From Clostridia bacterium (lineage in GTDB: Bacteria > Bacillota > Clostridia > Oscillospirales > CAG-272): a DNA stretch of 64,000 bases. The stretch lies in assembly GCA_017503865.1 (NCBI GenBank), contig JAFVSI010000050.1, positions 1-64,000 of the forward strand. The letters are read 5' to 3'. Numbering within the stretch: position 1 is the first letter of the stretch; every line of letters starts with the position of its first letter. Both the position numbers and the translations under genes were made by a program. This document shows, piece by piece, positions 44,039-53,127 of the stretch. The notes beneath the pieces were generated by a model that saw nothing but the letters and a program-made list of their open reading frames with translations, was not told where the DNA came from and did no database searches.

Positions 44039-44209
44039 TTATTCAGCCTGGGGAGCAGCTACAGGGCAAGCCTCTGCACAAGCACCGCACTCAATGCACT
44101 CATCTGCATTGATCTCGAACTTGCCGTCACCTTCCTTGATAGCTCCTGTGGGGCAAGCGTCTGTGCAAGCGCCGCAAGAGATGCAATCATCGGTTATCTT
44201 GTATGCCAT
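44039..44209 (-). CDS. Two-cluster 4Fe-4S ferredoxin
   Basis: A small gene of 56 codons plus stop. The protein starts MAYKITDD and carries two clostridial-type cluster motifs, [12 protein letters not shown] (about residues 9-20) and [12 protein letters not shown] (about 38-49), the full set for two [4Fe-4S] clusters. It is a low-potential electron carrier for anaerobic redox enzymes. GGAGG lies 7-8 bases before the ATG. It has its own promoter and terminator. Confidence 0.96.
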   Translation of the reverse strand: MAYKITDDCISCGACTDACPTGAIKEGDGKFEINADECIECGACAEACPVAAPQAE

Positions 44210-44239
44210 TGTAAATTACCTCCGTTTGTTTTTTCTTTT

Positions 44240-44267
44240 ATTGTATCACATAATTTCAGAATTTCAA
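44240..44267 (-). promoter_or_regulatory. Sigma-A promoter for the ferredoxin gene
   Basis: TTGAAA and TACAAT on the minus strand with 16-base spacing, about 30 bases before the start. Confidence 0.65.
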
Positions 44268-44311
44268 GTGTTTTTTTGAAATTTCTTGCAATTATATAAT
44301 TAAACCATATT

Positions 44312-45541
44312 TTACTTCTGTCTTTGAATAGGCGTTACGTCATCCTTAGAGTAGGTCTTTGGCTGCTGGTCGGGCTTATCGTCAAGTCTTACCTTTAGTT
44401 TTTCGGCAAGGGGCATATGCTCGGTAACAGTTCCTATTCCGTCGGGAGTGCGAACGGTCGACTCTATGGGGGGAAGATTTTTTATTCCCTGAACGTAGGT
44501 GTCGTGCTCGTATTTGAGACAGCACATAAGTCTGCCGCATGCACCCGAAATCTTTAGGGAATTGAGAGACAAATTCTGGTCCTTTGCCATCTTGATCGAT
44601 ACCTGACCGAAATCGGTAAGGAATACCGAGCAGCAAAGAGGTCTTCCGCATACTCCGAGACCGCCTATAAGCTTTGCCTCATCTCTGATTCCTATTTGAC
44701 GAAGCTCTATCCTCGTCTTGAATACCGACGCGAGATCCTTAACAAGCTCTCTGAAGTCAACTCTGCCCGACGACGTGAAATAGAAGAGAAGCTTTGTGTT
44801 GTCAAAGGTATATTGTACGTCGATAAGCTTCATATCAAGATTGTGGGCGATGATCTTTTCGTTGCAGATCTTAGCCGCCTCATCCTGCTTGATAACGTTA
44901 TCGTCGTGATGCTTAATGTCTTCCTCGGTAGCGATTCTTATAACAGGACGAAGAGGGGGAACGAACTCGCTCTCTCCAACCATTGAATTTGCTACTGCCA
45001 CCTTGCCGTATTCAAGACCTCTTGCAGTTTCAACGATAACATAGTCTCCCTTTTTAGCGGTGATACCGTTTGGGGCAAAATAATAGGTCTTTCCGCCCGG
45101 CTTAAAACGCACGCCTATAATTTCAACGAGGACTTCATCCTTTACGGGTTCTTTGGGTTCTTCCACCTTAGTTTCGTCATAAAAGGCGAGTGCTTCGTCA
45201 CCAAGCTCGATTGAAACGGTGTTTTCCACAGCCTCTTCCTTTGTTCGAGGAACTACGTTCTCGTTTGCGGGACGGGGCTTATGATTTTTCTTGTGCTTGT
45301 TAGGTCTGCGTTTGTTATTGTTTTGTCTCTGTTGAGCATTATCTACACCTTGTGCCGCGTTTTGCTGCTGTATAGGTGCGGTTACCTTTTCCTCACCGCT
45401 CTTTGGATTTTGATTTGGCTGATTTCCTTGACGGTTATTGTGGTGAGGATTTCTCCGTTTATTGTTTTTGCGGTAGTGCTTTGGGTTGTTTTTTTGTTCG
45501 CCACGCTCGTTATCCTGGCGGGGCTTTGTTTCATTATCCAT
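44312..45541 (-). CDS. ricT: RicT/YaaT-like PSP1-domain protein with Asn/Gln-rich N-terminal extension
   Basis: A 409-residue protein. The PSP1 core (about residues 135-385) has IGVRFKPGGKTYYF, ETARGLEYGKV and the cysteine motifs GVCGRPLCCSVFL and ACGRLMCCLKYE. In B. subtilis RicT joins RicA and RicF in a Fe-S complex that partners RNase Y. The first 100 or so residues are extremely rich in Asn, Gln, Lys and Arg and look disordered and RNA-binding; the Bacillus protein lacks them. It lies 27 bases after holB, its common neighbour. Confidence 0.9.
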   Translation of the reverse strand: MDNETKPRQDNERGEQKNNPKHYRKNNKRRNPHHNNRQGNQPNQNPKSGEEKVTAPIQQQNAAQGVDNAQQRQNNNKRRPNKHKKNHKPRPANENVVPRTKEEAVENTVSIELGDEALAFYDETKVEEPKEPVKDEVLVEIIGVRFKPGGKTYYFAPNGITAKKGDYVIVETARGLEYGKVAVANSMVGESEFVPPLRPVIRIATEEDIKHHDDNVIKQDEAAKICNEKIIAHNLDMKLIDVQYTFDNTKLLFYFTSSGRVDFRELVKDLASVFKTRIELRQIGIRDEAKLIGGLGVCGRPLCCSVFLTDFGQVSIKMAKDQNLSLNSLKISGACGRLMCCLKYEHDTYVQGIKNLPPIESTVRTPDGIGTVTEHMPLAEKLKVRLDDKPDQQPKTYSKDDVTPIQRQK

Positions 45542-45568
45542 CTATTTCTGATCCTTTCGGTTATTTGC

Positions 45569-46603
45569 TTAAATAATATTTATATTTGCGAAGAAGCTTA
45601 TAAGGGTAAGACGCATATTAGCATTTTGCGAAATGCTGTCCTGAGCTTCCTTAAGAGCACTGTATACCGACATAAGTTTGCGAGTATTTACAGAATCGGC
45701 AAATGAGAGTGCTTCATCTCTTGAATGAAAGAAAAGAAGTGGTGCGTCCTCTGTTCTCTGTATCGCAATAACATCTCTGAGAGCTGTCTCGATAGTATAA
45801 AACTGCGTTTGAATAACGTCCCTTTTCTTATCGAATCTTCCTATTATTGAGGCAAAAAGCTCGCTGCTGCATTTCTTTGAAATTGCCCCAAGAAAATCTC
45901 TCGCAAGAGCTCTTGCCGCCAGCGTTTGTTCGAGTTTGTTTTCATCGAGCAGCTCTATAGCTTTTCCAATAGTACCTTCCGACGCCATTAAAAGCTCGTT
46001 ATAGCTTTCGGGGGACGAAAGCTTCAGCCTTTTTGCATCTGTATTGTTTTTCTGCAAAAAAGTATCGATGTCACTGATGTCGATAGGCTCTGTCGAGACC
46101 TTTTGACAGCGGCTCTTAATTGTTTCAAGCAGGCTCTCGCTGTTTTCGCAGAGAAGGAAAAATTTGACGAACGCGGGTGGCTCTTCAAGAGTGAGCAGTA
46201 ATGCGTTTTGAGCCTCGGTAGTCATAAGCCCTGCGTCCTCTATAACGTATATCTTTGTGTCAAGCTCGTTTGCAACGAGATTGACGTCCTCGCGTAATTC
46301 TCTGATGATATCAACACTGAGAAATACTTTGTCCTTTTCCTTAGAAACTAAAATAACGTCAGGAGAATTTCCTTCGAGTATTCTGCGGCAGGTGCTACAC
46401 GTGAGGCAGGGGGTAGGGAGACTCTCGTTTTTTGAATTCTCGCAAGAAACAGAGGCTGCAAGAAGATAAGCTAACGTGTGTTTCCCGCTACCTTTTTTGC
46501 CCTCGATTATATACGCGTGAGAGAGAGAAGACGACAAAATATCAGAATAAAGCTTTCTTTTAAGGGAAGCATTACCGACAATAGAGGTAAGCACTTGCTT
46601 CAT
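45569..46603 (-). CDS. holB: DNA polymerase III delta-prime subunit
   Basis: A 344-residue clamp-loader subunit. It has a P-loop-like GKKGSGKHTLA (about residues 35-45), a zinc module CLTCSTCRRIL, IYVIEDAGLMTTEAQNALLLTLEEPP, and the arginine-finger SRCQ motif. The ATG at 46603 is preferred over the GTG at 46612, which lies inside the AAGGAGAGTG ribosome binding site region. It heads a minus-strand run of holB and ricT. Confidence 0.92.
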   Translation of the reverse strand: MKQVLTSIVGNASLKRKLYSDILSSSLSHAYIIEGKKGSGKHTLAYLLAASVSCENSKNESLPTPCLTCSTCRRILEGNSPDVILVSKEKDKVFLSVDIIRELREDVNLVANELDTKIYVIEDAGLMTTEAQNALLLTLEEPPAFVKFFLLCENSESLLETIKSRCQKVSTEPIDISDIDTFLQKNNTDAKRLKLSSPESYNELLMASEGTIGKAIELLDENKLEQTLAARALARDFLGAISKKCSSELFASIIGRFDKKRDVIQTQFYTIETALRDVIAIQRTEDAPLLFFHSRDEALSFADSVNTRKLMSVYSALKEAQDSISQNANMRLTLISFFANINII

Positions 46604-46641
46604 TCTTATCACTCTCCTTCATACACAAATATACATAGTAC

Positions 46642-46670
46642 ATTATATCAAAAAACATTAAAAATGTCAA
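46642..46670 (-). promoter_or_regulatory. Sigma-A promoter for holB-ricT
   Basis: TTGACA and TATAAT on the minus strand, 17-base spacing; it stands 15 bases from the divergent pncB promoter. Confidence 0.88.
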
Positions 46671-46685
46671 TTGTTAATTTAATCA

Positions 46686-46714
46686 TTGACAAAAAGAGGC
46701 AAAAAGATTATACT
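46686..46714 (+). promoter_or_regulatory. Sigma-A promoter for pncB
   Basis: TTGACA and TATACT with 17-base spacing, back to back with the holB promoter. Confidence 0.85.
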
Positions 46715-46771
46715 AAACATAAATACTAAGTGTTTTAAGGTTTTAAAACAAAAGTTTAATAGGAGAGAATA

Positions 46772-48226
46772 ATGAAGGATATTTCAAGAAATCTTACGAT
46801 GCTCTGTGATTACTACGAGCTTACGATGGCGAACGGATATTTTAAAACGGATATTAAAGACAAAACCGTTTATTTTGACGTTTTTTACAGAAACAATCCC
46901 GACAACGGCGGATATGCCATCGTTGCGGGACTTGAGCAGATAGTTGAATATGTTCTTGACTTGAAGTTTACCGATGAGGATATTGAATATCTTCGTTCCA
47001 AAAAATGCTTTGACGAGGATTTTCTTGAATATCTCCGTACTTTTAAGTTCAACGGTGATATTTGGGCAATACCAGAGGGAACGGTAGTTTTTCCGGGCGA
47101 GCCTCTTATGACGGTAAGAGCCTCTGCTATGGAAGCACAGTTTATCGAGACCTACGTTCTTATGATGATAAATCATCAGTCGCTCATAGCTACCAAGGCT
47201 TCAAGACTTACCCGTGCAGCAAAGGGAAGAGCTATAAGTGAGTTCGGCTCCCGCCGTGCACACGGAGCGGACGCGGCAATTCTCGGTGCCCGTGCGGCAT
47301 ATATAGGCGGTTGCGGTGCTACCGCTTGTACGATAGTTGAAGAGGCATACGGAGTTCCCGCAACGGGAACGATGGCTCACGCTTGGGTGCAGATGTTCGA
47401 CACCGAGTACGAGGCGTTTAAAACTTATTGTGAGATATATCCCGACAACGCAACCCTTCTCGTTGACACCTACAACGTAATTGAAAGCGGTATTCCTAAC
47501 GCAATCAAGGCGTTCCGCGAGGTACTTGTGCCCAAGGGAATAAAGAAGTGCGGAATACGCATTGACTCGGGCGACGTTACCTATCTTACAAAGAAGGCAA
47601 GAAAAATGCTCGATGACGCGGGCTTTGACTACTGCAAGATAATTATCTCGAACTCAATGGACGAGTATATTATCAGAGAGCTTATAAGACAGGGGGCTGA
47701 GATAGATGCCTTCGGTGTCGGTGAAAGACTTATCACGGCAAAGAGCGACCCCGTTTTTGGCGGCGTTTACAAGCTTTGTGCTATCGAGGATAACGACGGA
47801 AATGTTAATCCTAAGATAAAGATAAGTGAGAACGTTGGCAAGATAACAACGCCTCATTTTAAGAAGATATACAGACTTCGCAACCGTGAGAACGGTAAGG
47901 CAGAGGCAGACCTTATTTGCGTATATGACGAGGTAATTGACGATACGAAGCCTATCGAGATATTCGATCCCGTTCATACCTGGAAGAGAAAGGTTATGGA
48001 AAATTATACCGCAACAGAGCTTCAGGTGCCTATTTTTGAAAAGGGAAAGCTTGTTTATGAGCTTCCCGACATCAAGGCAATAAGACAGCACTGTGCCGAT
48101 GAGATAGAAGGAATGTGGGACGAGGTAAGAAGATTTAATAATCCTCACAATTACTATGTCGACCTTTCCGAAAAGCTTTGGAAGATAAAGGACGATATGA
48201 TTTCGGAGTATAGAAAGAAAAAATAA
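46772..48226 (+). CDS. pncB: Nicotinate phosphoribosyltransferase
   Basis: A 484-residue enzyme of NAD salvage converting nicotinate and PRPP to nicotinate mononucleotide. Family landmarks are the opening LTMLCDYYELTMANGYF, EFGSRRAHG with the phosphorylated-loop region (about residues 152-160), GTMAHAWVQMF, LLVDTYN and RIDSGD (about 267-272). Length and order match the clostridial/Gram-positive PncB group. AGGAGAG lies before the ATG. It is followed by its own terminator. Confidence 0.95.
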   Translation: MKDISRNLTMLCDYYELTMANGYFKTDIKDKTVYFDVFYRNNPDNGGYAIVAGLEQIVEYVLDLKFTDEDIEYLRSKKCFDEDFLEYLRTFKFNGDIWAIPEGTVVFPGEPLMTVRASAMEAQFIETYVLMMINHQSLIATKASRLTRAAKGRAISEFGSRRAHGADAAILGARAAYIGGCGATACTIVEEAYGVPATGTMAHAWVQMFDTEYEAFKTYCEIYPDNATLLVDTYNVIESGIPNAIKAFREVLVPKGIKKCGIRIDSGDVTYLTKKARKMLDDAGFDYCKIIISNSMDEYIIRELIRQGAEIDAFGVGERLITAKSDPVFGGVYKLCAIEDNDGNVNPKIKISENVGKITTPHFKKIYRLRNRENGKAEADLICVYDEVIDDTKPIEIFDPVHTWKRKVMENYTATELQVPIFEKGKLVYELPDIKAIRQHCADEIEGMWDEVRRFNNPHNYYVDLSEKLWKIKDDMISEYRKKK

Positions 48227-48228
48227 TT

Positions 48229-48257
48229 AAAGGGAGCTGTATTGCTCCCTTTTTTGA
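48229..48257 (+). terminator. Terminator of pncB
   Basis: AAAGGGAGC and GCTCCCTTT form a 9-bp stem with a 6-base loop, followed by T-rich sequence. Confidence 0.88.
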
Positions 48258-48307
48258 CGGTTTTATGTATATTTCGGTATTTTTAAATGAAAATAGGACG
48301 TAAGCTA

Positions 48308-48336
48308 TTGAAAATAAAAAGAATTTGGTGTATAAT
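48308..48336 (+). promoter_or_regulatory. Sigma-A promoter for the two-component operon
   Basis: TTGAAA and TATAAT with 17-base spacing, 46 bases before the response regulator start. Confidence 0.8.
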
Positions 48337-48382
48337 AGCTTTGGTAAATTAAATTTACAAATCATATTTTAAGGAGTTTTTG

Positions 48383-49069
48383 ATGTATAAGATTCTTGTT
48401 GTTGACGATGAGGTACGCATTCGCTCAATAATCAAAAAGTATGCCGAATTTGAGGGGCATACCGTATATGAGGCGGGTGACGGAATGGAAGCCGTACATC
48501 TTTGCAGAAACAATGAATTTGACATTATTATTATGGACATTATGATGCCCGAGCTTGACGGTTTTTCTGCGTGTAGAGAGATAAGAAAGAACAGTGAAAC
48601 GCCGATAATTATGCTGTCTGCAAGAGGCGAGGAATACGATAAGATAAACGGCTTTGAGCTTGGCATTGACGATTACGTGGTAAAGCCTTTTTCACCGAAG
48701 GAGCTTATGCTTCGTATTGAGGCGGTTATGAAGCGAGTAAAGGCAAATTACACCGACGCAAGACAAACTAACGTTGTTGTCGAGCTTGACGGCGGTGGAC
48801 TTCGTGCTGATATAACGGCACGTCTTGTTTTCGTTGACGGAAACAGAGTGGAGATGTCTCCTAAGGAGTACGACCTCTTTTTCTATATGCTCGAAAACAG
48901 AAACATAGCTCTTTCTCGCGAAAAGCTTATCAGTGAGGTTTGGGGATATGATTTTTACGGTGACGTAAGAACACTTGACACGCATATAAAGCTTCTAAGA
49001 AAGAGTCTTGGAAGATACGCGGAATATATAGTCACCTTAAGAGGTGTAGGATATCGCTTCGAGGGCTAA
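48383..49069 (+). CDS. OmpR/PhoB-family response regulator
   Basis: A 228-residue regulator. The receiver domain has the acidic pair VVDDE (residues 6-10), phospho-acceptor Asp52 in MDIMMPELDG, the switch Ser/Thr region LSARGEEYDKI and Lys in VVKPFSP. The C-terminal winged helix (about 130-228) ends with TLRGVGYRFE, diagnostic of the OmpR class. AAGGAG precedes the ATG. The cognate kinase follows 6 bases later. Confidence 0.95.
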   Translation: MYKILVVDDEVRIRSIIKKYAEFEGHTVYEAGDGMEAVHLCRNNEFDIIIMDIMMPELDGFSACREIRKNSETPIIMLSARGEEYDKINGFELGIDDYVVKPFSPKELMLRIEAVMKRVKANYTDARQTNVVVELDGGGLRADITARLVFVDGNRVEMSPKEYDLFFYMLENRNIALSREKLISEVWGYDFYGDVRTLDTHIKLLRKSLGRYAEYIVTLRGVGYRFEG

Positions 49070-49075
49070 ATAAAA

Positions 49076-50581
49076 ATGACCGAACAAATTAAAAATCCAA
49101 AAAAGGTGGGCATAAAATGGAAGATGTTTGCCATATTACTCGCGTTTCTCGTTGTAATAATCGCTGTAGTATGGTTTTTCCAGGTGCTTATGCTCGACGT
49201 TTTTTACAGAAATACTAAATTTAACGAGCTTGAGCAGACGACCGAGCTTATCGATATGGCTGACGATGAAAGGGAAATGAAATCAGTGGCGTATCAGTGT
49301 GCGGTTGAGTACGATTCCTCTGTCGTAGTCTTTGACGTGGTTGACGGAACGGCACACACCATAATTGAGGCAGGCAGTCCTACAAACAGTATAATGTCCT
49401 TTTTTTCAAAGCGAGACCTTCAGTATCTTTACGATATGGCAACCGAGAGAGGCGGTAGCTACGTCGCTACAGTTTCTCACGATGCGTCTTCAAGAAATCA
49501 AAAGCTGACGCTCCGCTTTGAAGAGTACAGCCCATCGCTCGAGTTTTTTACCGACTTTACGAGGCACAGTGCGGTTGACGTTAAGATAATTCATAAGAGC
49601 GGGGTAGAGTATATAGTTATACAGACCTCGTATCTTGCTCCCGTTGCCGCTACCGTAAAAACGCTTAACGCACAGTTTTTGTGGATAGGAATAATCCTCG
49701 TGGTGCTTGCTTTGATACTTGCTCTTATAATGTCAAAGGTAATTACGCGACCGATAATAAAGATGAACGCGGCGGCACAAAAGCTTGCAAACGGAAATTA
49801 CGATGCCGATTTTGAAGGAAGCGGATACAGAGAGATAGAAGAGCTTTCAAAGTCTTTGAATTATGCGTCTACCGAGCTTGCTAAAAACGATAAATTCCAG
49901 AAGGAGCTTATCTCAAACGTTTCACACGACCTTCGCACCCCTCTTACGATGATAAAGGGATACGCCGAGGTTATGAGAGATATACCGGGGGAGAACACTC
50001 CCGAAAACGTACAGGTAGTAATAGACGAGACGGAACGCCTTGCGGCACTTGTAAACGATATGCTTGACGTTTCAAAGCTTCAAGCGGGAACGAGGCAGCC
50101 CGATATGCAGGTGTTCTCGCTCACTCAAGCGGTCAGCGACGTGCTTAGACGATACGAGAAGCTGACCGAGCAGGACGGCTACATTATTGATTTCTATGCC
50201 GATAGAGAGGCATTCGTTTCGGCTGACAGCGTTATGATTCTTCAGGTTATTTATAACCTTATAAACAACGCCATAAATTACACGGGCGAGGATAAAACAG
50301 TTACTGTAAGGCAAGACGTTTCTCAGAATAAAGTTAGAATTTCGGTTGCCGATACGGGCGATGGAATTGAAAAAGAGGATATTCCGTACATTTGGGATAG
50401 GTACTATAAGGTCGATAAGGTACACAAACGGGCTACGGTTGGTACGGGACTCGGCTTGTCTATCACAAGAGAGATCCTTGAGCTTCACAACGCCCGCTTT
50501 GGCGTTGCAAGTAAAATAGGATACGGTTCTAACTTCTGGTTTGAGCTTGATCTGGCGAAAGATGAGTTTTATGAAAGATAA
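49076..50581 (+). CDS. Membrane sensor histidine kinase
   Basis: A 501-residue kinase. Two membrane helices (about residues 16-40 and 200-220) bracket an extracytoplasmic sensor of about 160 residues. A HAMP domain follows, then HisKA with VSHDLRTPLTMIKGYAEVM (His at about 283). The ATPase domain has N-box NNAINY, G1 DTGDGIEKEDI and G2 GTGLGLS. The gene set around it (RlmA-like, glycosyltransferase) does not reveal the stimulus; envelope stress or antibiotics would be reasonable guesses. Confidence 0.95.
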   Translation: MTEQIKNPKKVGIKWKMFAILLAFLVVIIAVVWFFQVLMLDVFYRNTKFNELEQTTELIDMADDEREMKSVAYQCAVEYDSSVVVFDVVDGTAHTIIEAGSPTNSIMSFFSKRDLQYLYDMATERGGSYVATVSHDASSRNQKLTLRFEEYSPSLEFFTDFTRHSAVDVKIIHKSGVEYIVIQTSYLAPVAATVKTLNAQFLWIGIILVVLALILALIMSKVITRPIIKMNAAAQKLANGNYDADFEGSGYREIEELSKSLNYASTELAKNDKFQKELISNVSHDLRTPLTMIKGYAEVMRDIPGENTPENVQVVIDETERLAALVNDMLDVSKLQAGTRQPDMQVFSLTQAVSDVLRRYEKLTEQDGYIIDFYADREAFVSADSVMILQVIYNLINNAINYTGEDKTVTVRQDVSQNKVRISVADTGDGIEKEDIPYIWDRYYKVDKVHKRATVGTGLGLSITREILELHNARFGVASKIGYGSNFWFELDLAKDEFYER

Positions 50582-51407
50582 TAAGATTATAAAATACCTA
50601 AAATGTCCTTGCTGTAACAGGCAAATGCAGGTCTCTGACGACATAAGAACGTTGTTTTGCGACGGCGAGAGAAGGCACAGCTTTGATTTTTCTGCAAAGG
50701 GATATATCAATCTCGCGGGAAGCAGAGGCATTAGCGGTGATTCTAAAGAGGCTGTCAAAGCACGTACCGATTTTTTGAATAAGGGCTATTACGAGCCTAT
50801 CGCACGCAGACTCGTTGAATTGCTTGCTACATATAAAAATAGCGGTCTTGTTGTCGATGCAGGCTGTGGAGAGGGATATTATACCCAAATGATTGCCGAG
50901 GCAGGTTTTGAAATACTTGGTGTTGACCTATCAAAATTTGCCGTACAGACAACGGCTTCACGTCTTAAGTGTAAGACGGCACAAAACACTTTTGCGGCAG
51001 TCGCAAGTGTTTTTGAGCTTCCTTTACAAAACGAAACAGCCTCGGCACTTGTCAGCATATTCGCACCGTGTGCAGAGGAAGAGGCACGTAGAGTCCTTAG
51101 CGAAAACGGTATACTTATTGTAGTTTCTGCGGGAAGAGAGCATCTTATGGGACTCAAGCAAGCTCTTTATTCTACGGCATACGAAAACGAGGATAGAAGA
51201 GATATGCCTACAAATATGAAGCTTCTCGAAAGACAAACCCTCTCGTATGAGGTGACTGTAGAGGGGAATGGGGACATCGAAAGTCTTTTTTCGATGACTC
51301 CGTACTACTGGCGTACTTCGCCGAGTGATAAGGACAAGCTCTCGGGATTACAAGTACTTAAAACTAAAATTGACATAAATTTTGATGTTTACACAAAGGA
51401 GAAATAA
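50571..51407 (+). CDS. RlmA-like 23S rRNA guanine-N1 methyltransferase
   Basis: A protein of about 278 residues overlapping the kinase gene's end by 11 bases. The N-terminal zinc module CPCCNRQM pairs with a later Cys (LFCDGERRHSFD), then the RlmA hallmark AKGYINLA and the SAM loop VDAGCGEGYYT (about residues 84-94). RlmA methylates 23S rRNA G745/G748, a site linked to macrolide or tylosin binding. I start at the ATG at 50571; an ATG at 50562 is also possible. Stop and next start share a base (TAATG). Confidence 0.87.
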   Translation: MKDNKIIKYLKCPCCNRQMQVSDDIRTLFCDGERRHSFDFSAKGYINLAGSRGISGDSKEAVKARTDFLNKGYYEPIARRLVELLATYKNSGLVVDAGCGEGYYTQMIAEAGFEILGVDLSKFAVQTTASRLKCKTAQNTFAAVASVFELPLQNETASALVSIFAPCAEEEARRVLSENGILIVVSAGREHLMGLKQALYSTAYENEDRRDMPTNMKLLERQTLSYEVTVEGNGDIESLFSMTPYYWRTSPSDKDKLSGLQVLKTKIDINFDVYTKEK

Positions 51408-52132
51408 TGAAGATTTCCGTAATTATTCCTATGTATAACGAGGAAAAGATAATTGCCGATACTGCAAGAGAGGTAGCTAAATATATGAGCGAGAATTTTC
51501 CTGAGGGAGAGTTTGAGGTGCTTTTTTCAAACGACGGCTCGCTTGACAATTCCGCTGAGGCAGTAACTTCTCTCGATCTTCGGGGCGTTCGTGTCGTAGG
51601 ATACGAGAAGAACAGAGGTAAGGGCTGTGCCGTTAGAACCGCTATGCTTGAGGCGAGCGGCGACCTCGTGGTATTTACCGATGCCGACCTTGCTTACGGC
51701 ACAGAGGTTATAGGAAAGCTTTATGAGAGCTACAAGGAAAACAGCGATGCTAAGGTTTTTATCGGCTCGAGAAATAAAAGTGCTGACGGATATAGCGAAT
51801 ACACGCTTATAAGAAAGATAATGTCAAAGACCTATATCAAGGTCGTATCATTGTTTGGAGGCTTTAAGAGTCTCAGCGACTTTCAGTGCGGCTGTAAGGC
51901 ATTTACAGGCGAGGCAACTAAAAAGATTTTTTCAAACTGCACAGTAGACGGCTTTGCGTTCGACCTTGAGGCACTTATGATAGCTACAAAGCTTAAATAT
52001 AAAATAGTTGAAATACCTGTAAAGATAATCAATCATAGAGAATCAAAGGTCAATATCGTAAAGGATACACTAAAAATGCTTTCTGATCTCAGAAAGATAA
52101 AAAAGCGTGTAAAAAAGCTTGATTTAAACTGA
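51407..52132 (+). CDS. Family 2 glycosyltransferase, ALG5/dolichyl-phosphate glucosyltransferase-like
   Basis: A 241-residue soluble GT-A enzyme: VIIPMYNEEKII (residues 4-15), SNDGSLDNS, and the metal-binding FTDADLAYG (about 89-97). DFQCGCKAF and RKIMSKTYIKVV fit the group that transfers sugar to polyprenyl phosphate, but here the C-terminal membrane helices are missing, so the enzyme is soluble or peripheral. It is translationally coupled to the RlmA-like gene by TAATG with AAGGAG just upstream. Confidence 0.85.
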   Translation: MKISVIIPMYNEEKIIADTAREVAKYMSENFPEGEFEVLFSNDGSLDNSAEAVTSLDLRGVRVVGYEKNRGKGCAVRTAMLEASGDLVVFTDADLAYGTEVIGKLYESYKENSDAKVFIGSRNKSADGYSEYTLIRKIMSKTYIKVVSLFGGFKSLSDFQCGCKAFTGEATKKIFSNCTVDGFAFDLEALMIATKLKYKIVEIPVKIINHRESKVNIVKDTLKMLSDLRKIKKRVKKLDLN

Positions 52133-52166
52133 TTTCTATTGATTTTACAGTTTTGGGGGTGAGATA

Positions 52167-53051
52167 TTGACAACAGGTGAAAAGATTAAAAAATTAAGGA
52201 CCGATAAGATGATGACACAGTCTCAGCTTGTCGGAACCCATATTACGAGAAATATGCTCAGCCGCATTGAAAGCGACGAGGCAAATCCCTCTCTCGGCAC
52301 GCTTACCTTTCTTGCTTCAAGGCTCGGTGTTCCGGCGGGATATCTTTTGGCTGACGAAAACGAGGACAAGGTGTACGCCAAAAGCTTTGTCGTAGAGGAT
52401 ATAAAAAAAGCCTTCAGATCGGGCAACTACACTATATGCAGACAGCTTTGTATGGAGACGAGCGTTATCGACGATGAAATACTTATGCTTGCAGCAGAAT
52501 CTTGCTTTGCGGTAGCCGTAGAGGAGTTTGACAAGGGTAGCCTTAAGGCTTCCGTGACGTATTTTGACGAGGCGATTTCTTTCGCTATGAAGACATCGTA
52601 TTATTCCGAGCATATTAAGGCGGCGTCTTATATGTATCTGCGGTATATGCAAAAGTTTTCGCCAAATCTTTCGTCTTCTTACGAGGACGAGGAGACCTTC
52701 GAGCATTTTTGCGCTATGAGTAATAATTTTTGCAGATATATGTACGCGCTTGAATGCGTTGAGAATTCTCACCTATCGTTTGCAAGCTCATATGTAAAAA
52801 ACGGAGATAGGGAAGATCCAACGGTGCTTCATCTCGGTGCTAAGATAGATATGTATAACGGAAATTACCGACTTGCACTCATTAAGCTTCAAGAGATACT
52901 TACAAACGACAGAGCGGTAAGCAGACCGCTTCTTTACGAGGTTCTTGCATCCCTTGAGGAATGCTCAAAGATAACCGATGATTTCAGAGCCGCATACGAG
53001 TATTCGACAACAAAAATGGACGTGCTTCAAAAAATGTTGGCAGACGAATGA
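52167..53051 (+). CDS. XRE-family regulator with TPR-like C-terminal domain
   Basis: A 294-residue protein. The TTG start at 52167 lies about 5 bases after GGGGGTGAG, and no ATG offers a better site before the helix-turn-helix. Residues 1-62 form the HTH (MTQSQLVGTHITRNMLSRIESDEANPS is the recognition region). The rest is all helical with paired-helix repeats like Rgg/PlcR-type regulators, which bind peptides. I find no plausible signal-peptide gene adjacent, so the ligand is unknown. Confidence 0.85.
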   Translation: MTTGEKIKKLRTDKMMTQSQLVGTHITRNMLSRIESDEANPSLGTLTFLASRLGVPAGYLLADENEDKVYAKSFVVEDIKKAFRSGNYTICRQLCMETSVIDDEILMLAAESCFAVAVEEFDKGSLKASVTYFDEAISFAMKTSYYSEHIKAASYMYLRYMQKFSPNLSSSYEDEETFEHFCAMSNNFCRYMYALECVENSHLSFASSYVKNGDREDPTVLHLGAKIDMYNGNYRLALIKLQEILTNDRAVSRPLLYEVLASLEECSKITDDFRAAYEYSTTKMDVLQKMLADE

Positions 53052-53077
53052 AAATACAGCGATAAAGCAGACTTATA

Positions 53078-53127
53078 AAACAGAAGACCGCCGAGAGCCA
53101 TATTTAGCTCTCGGCGGTCTTCTGTTT
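53078..53127. terminator. Bidirectional terminator between the XRE regulator and the large sigma factor
   Basis: A 21-bp perfect stem (53078-53098 with 53107-53127) with an 8-base loop, one of the strongest in the window. The minus-strand stop codon lies at its edge. Confidence 0.95.
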
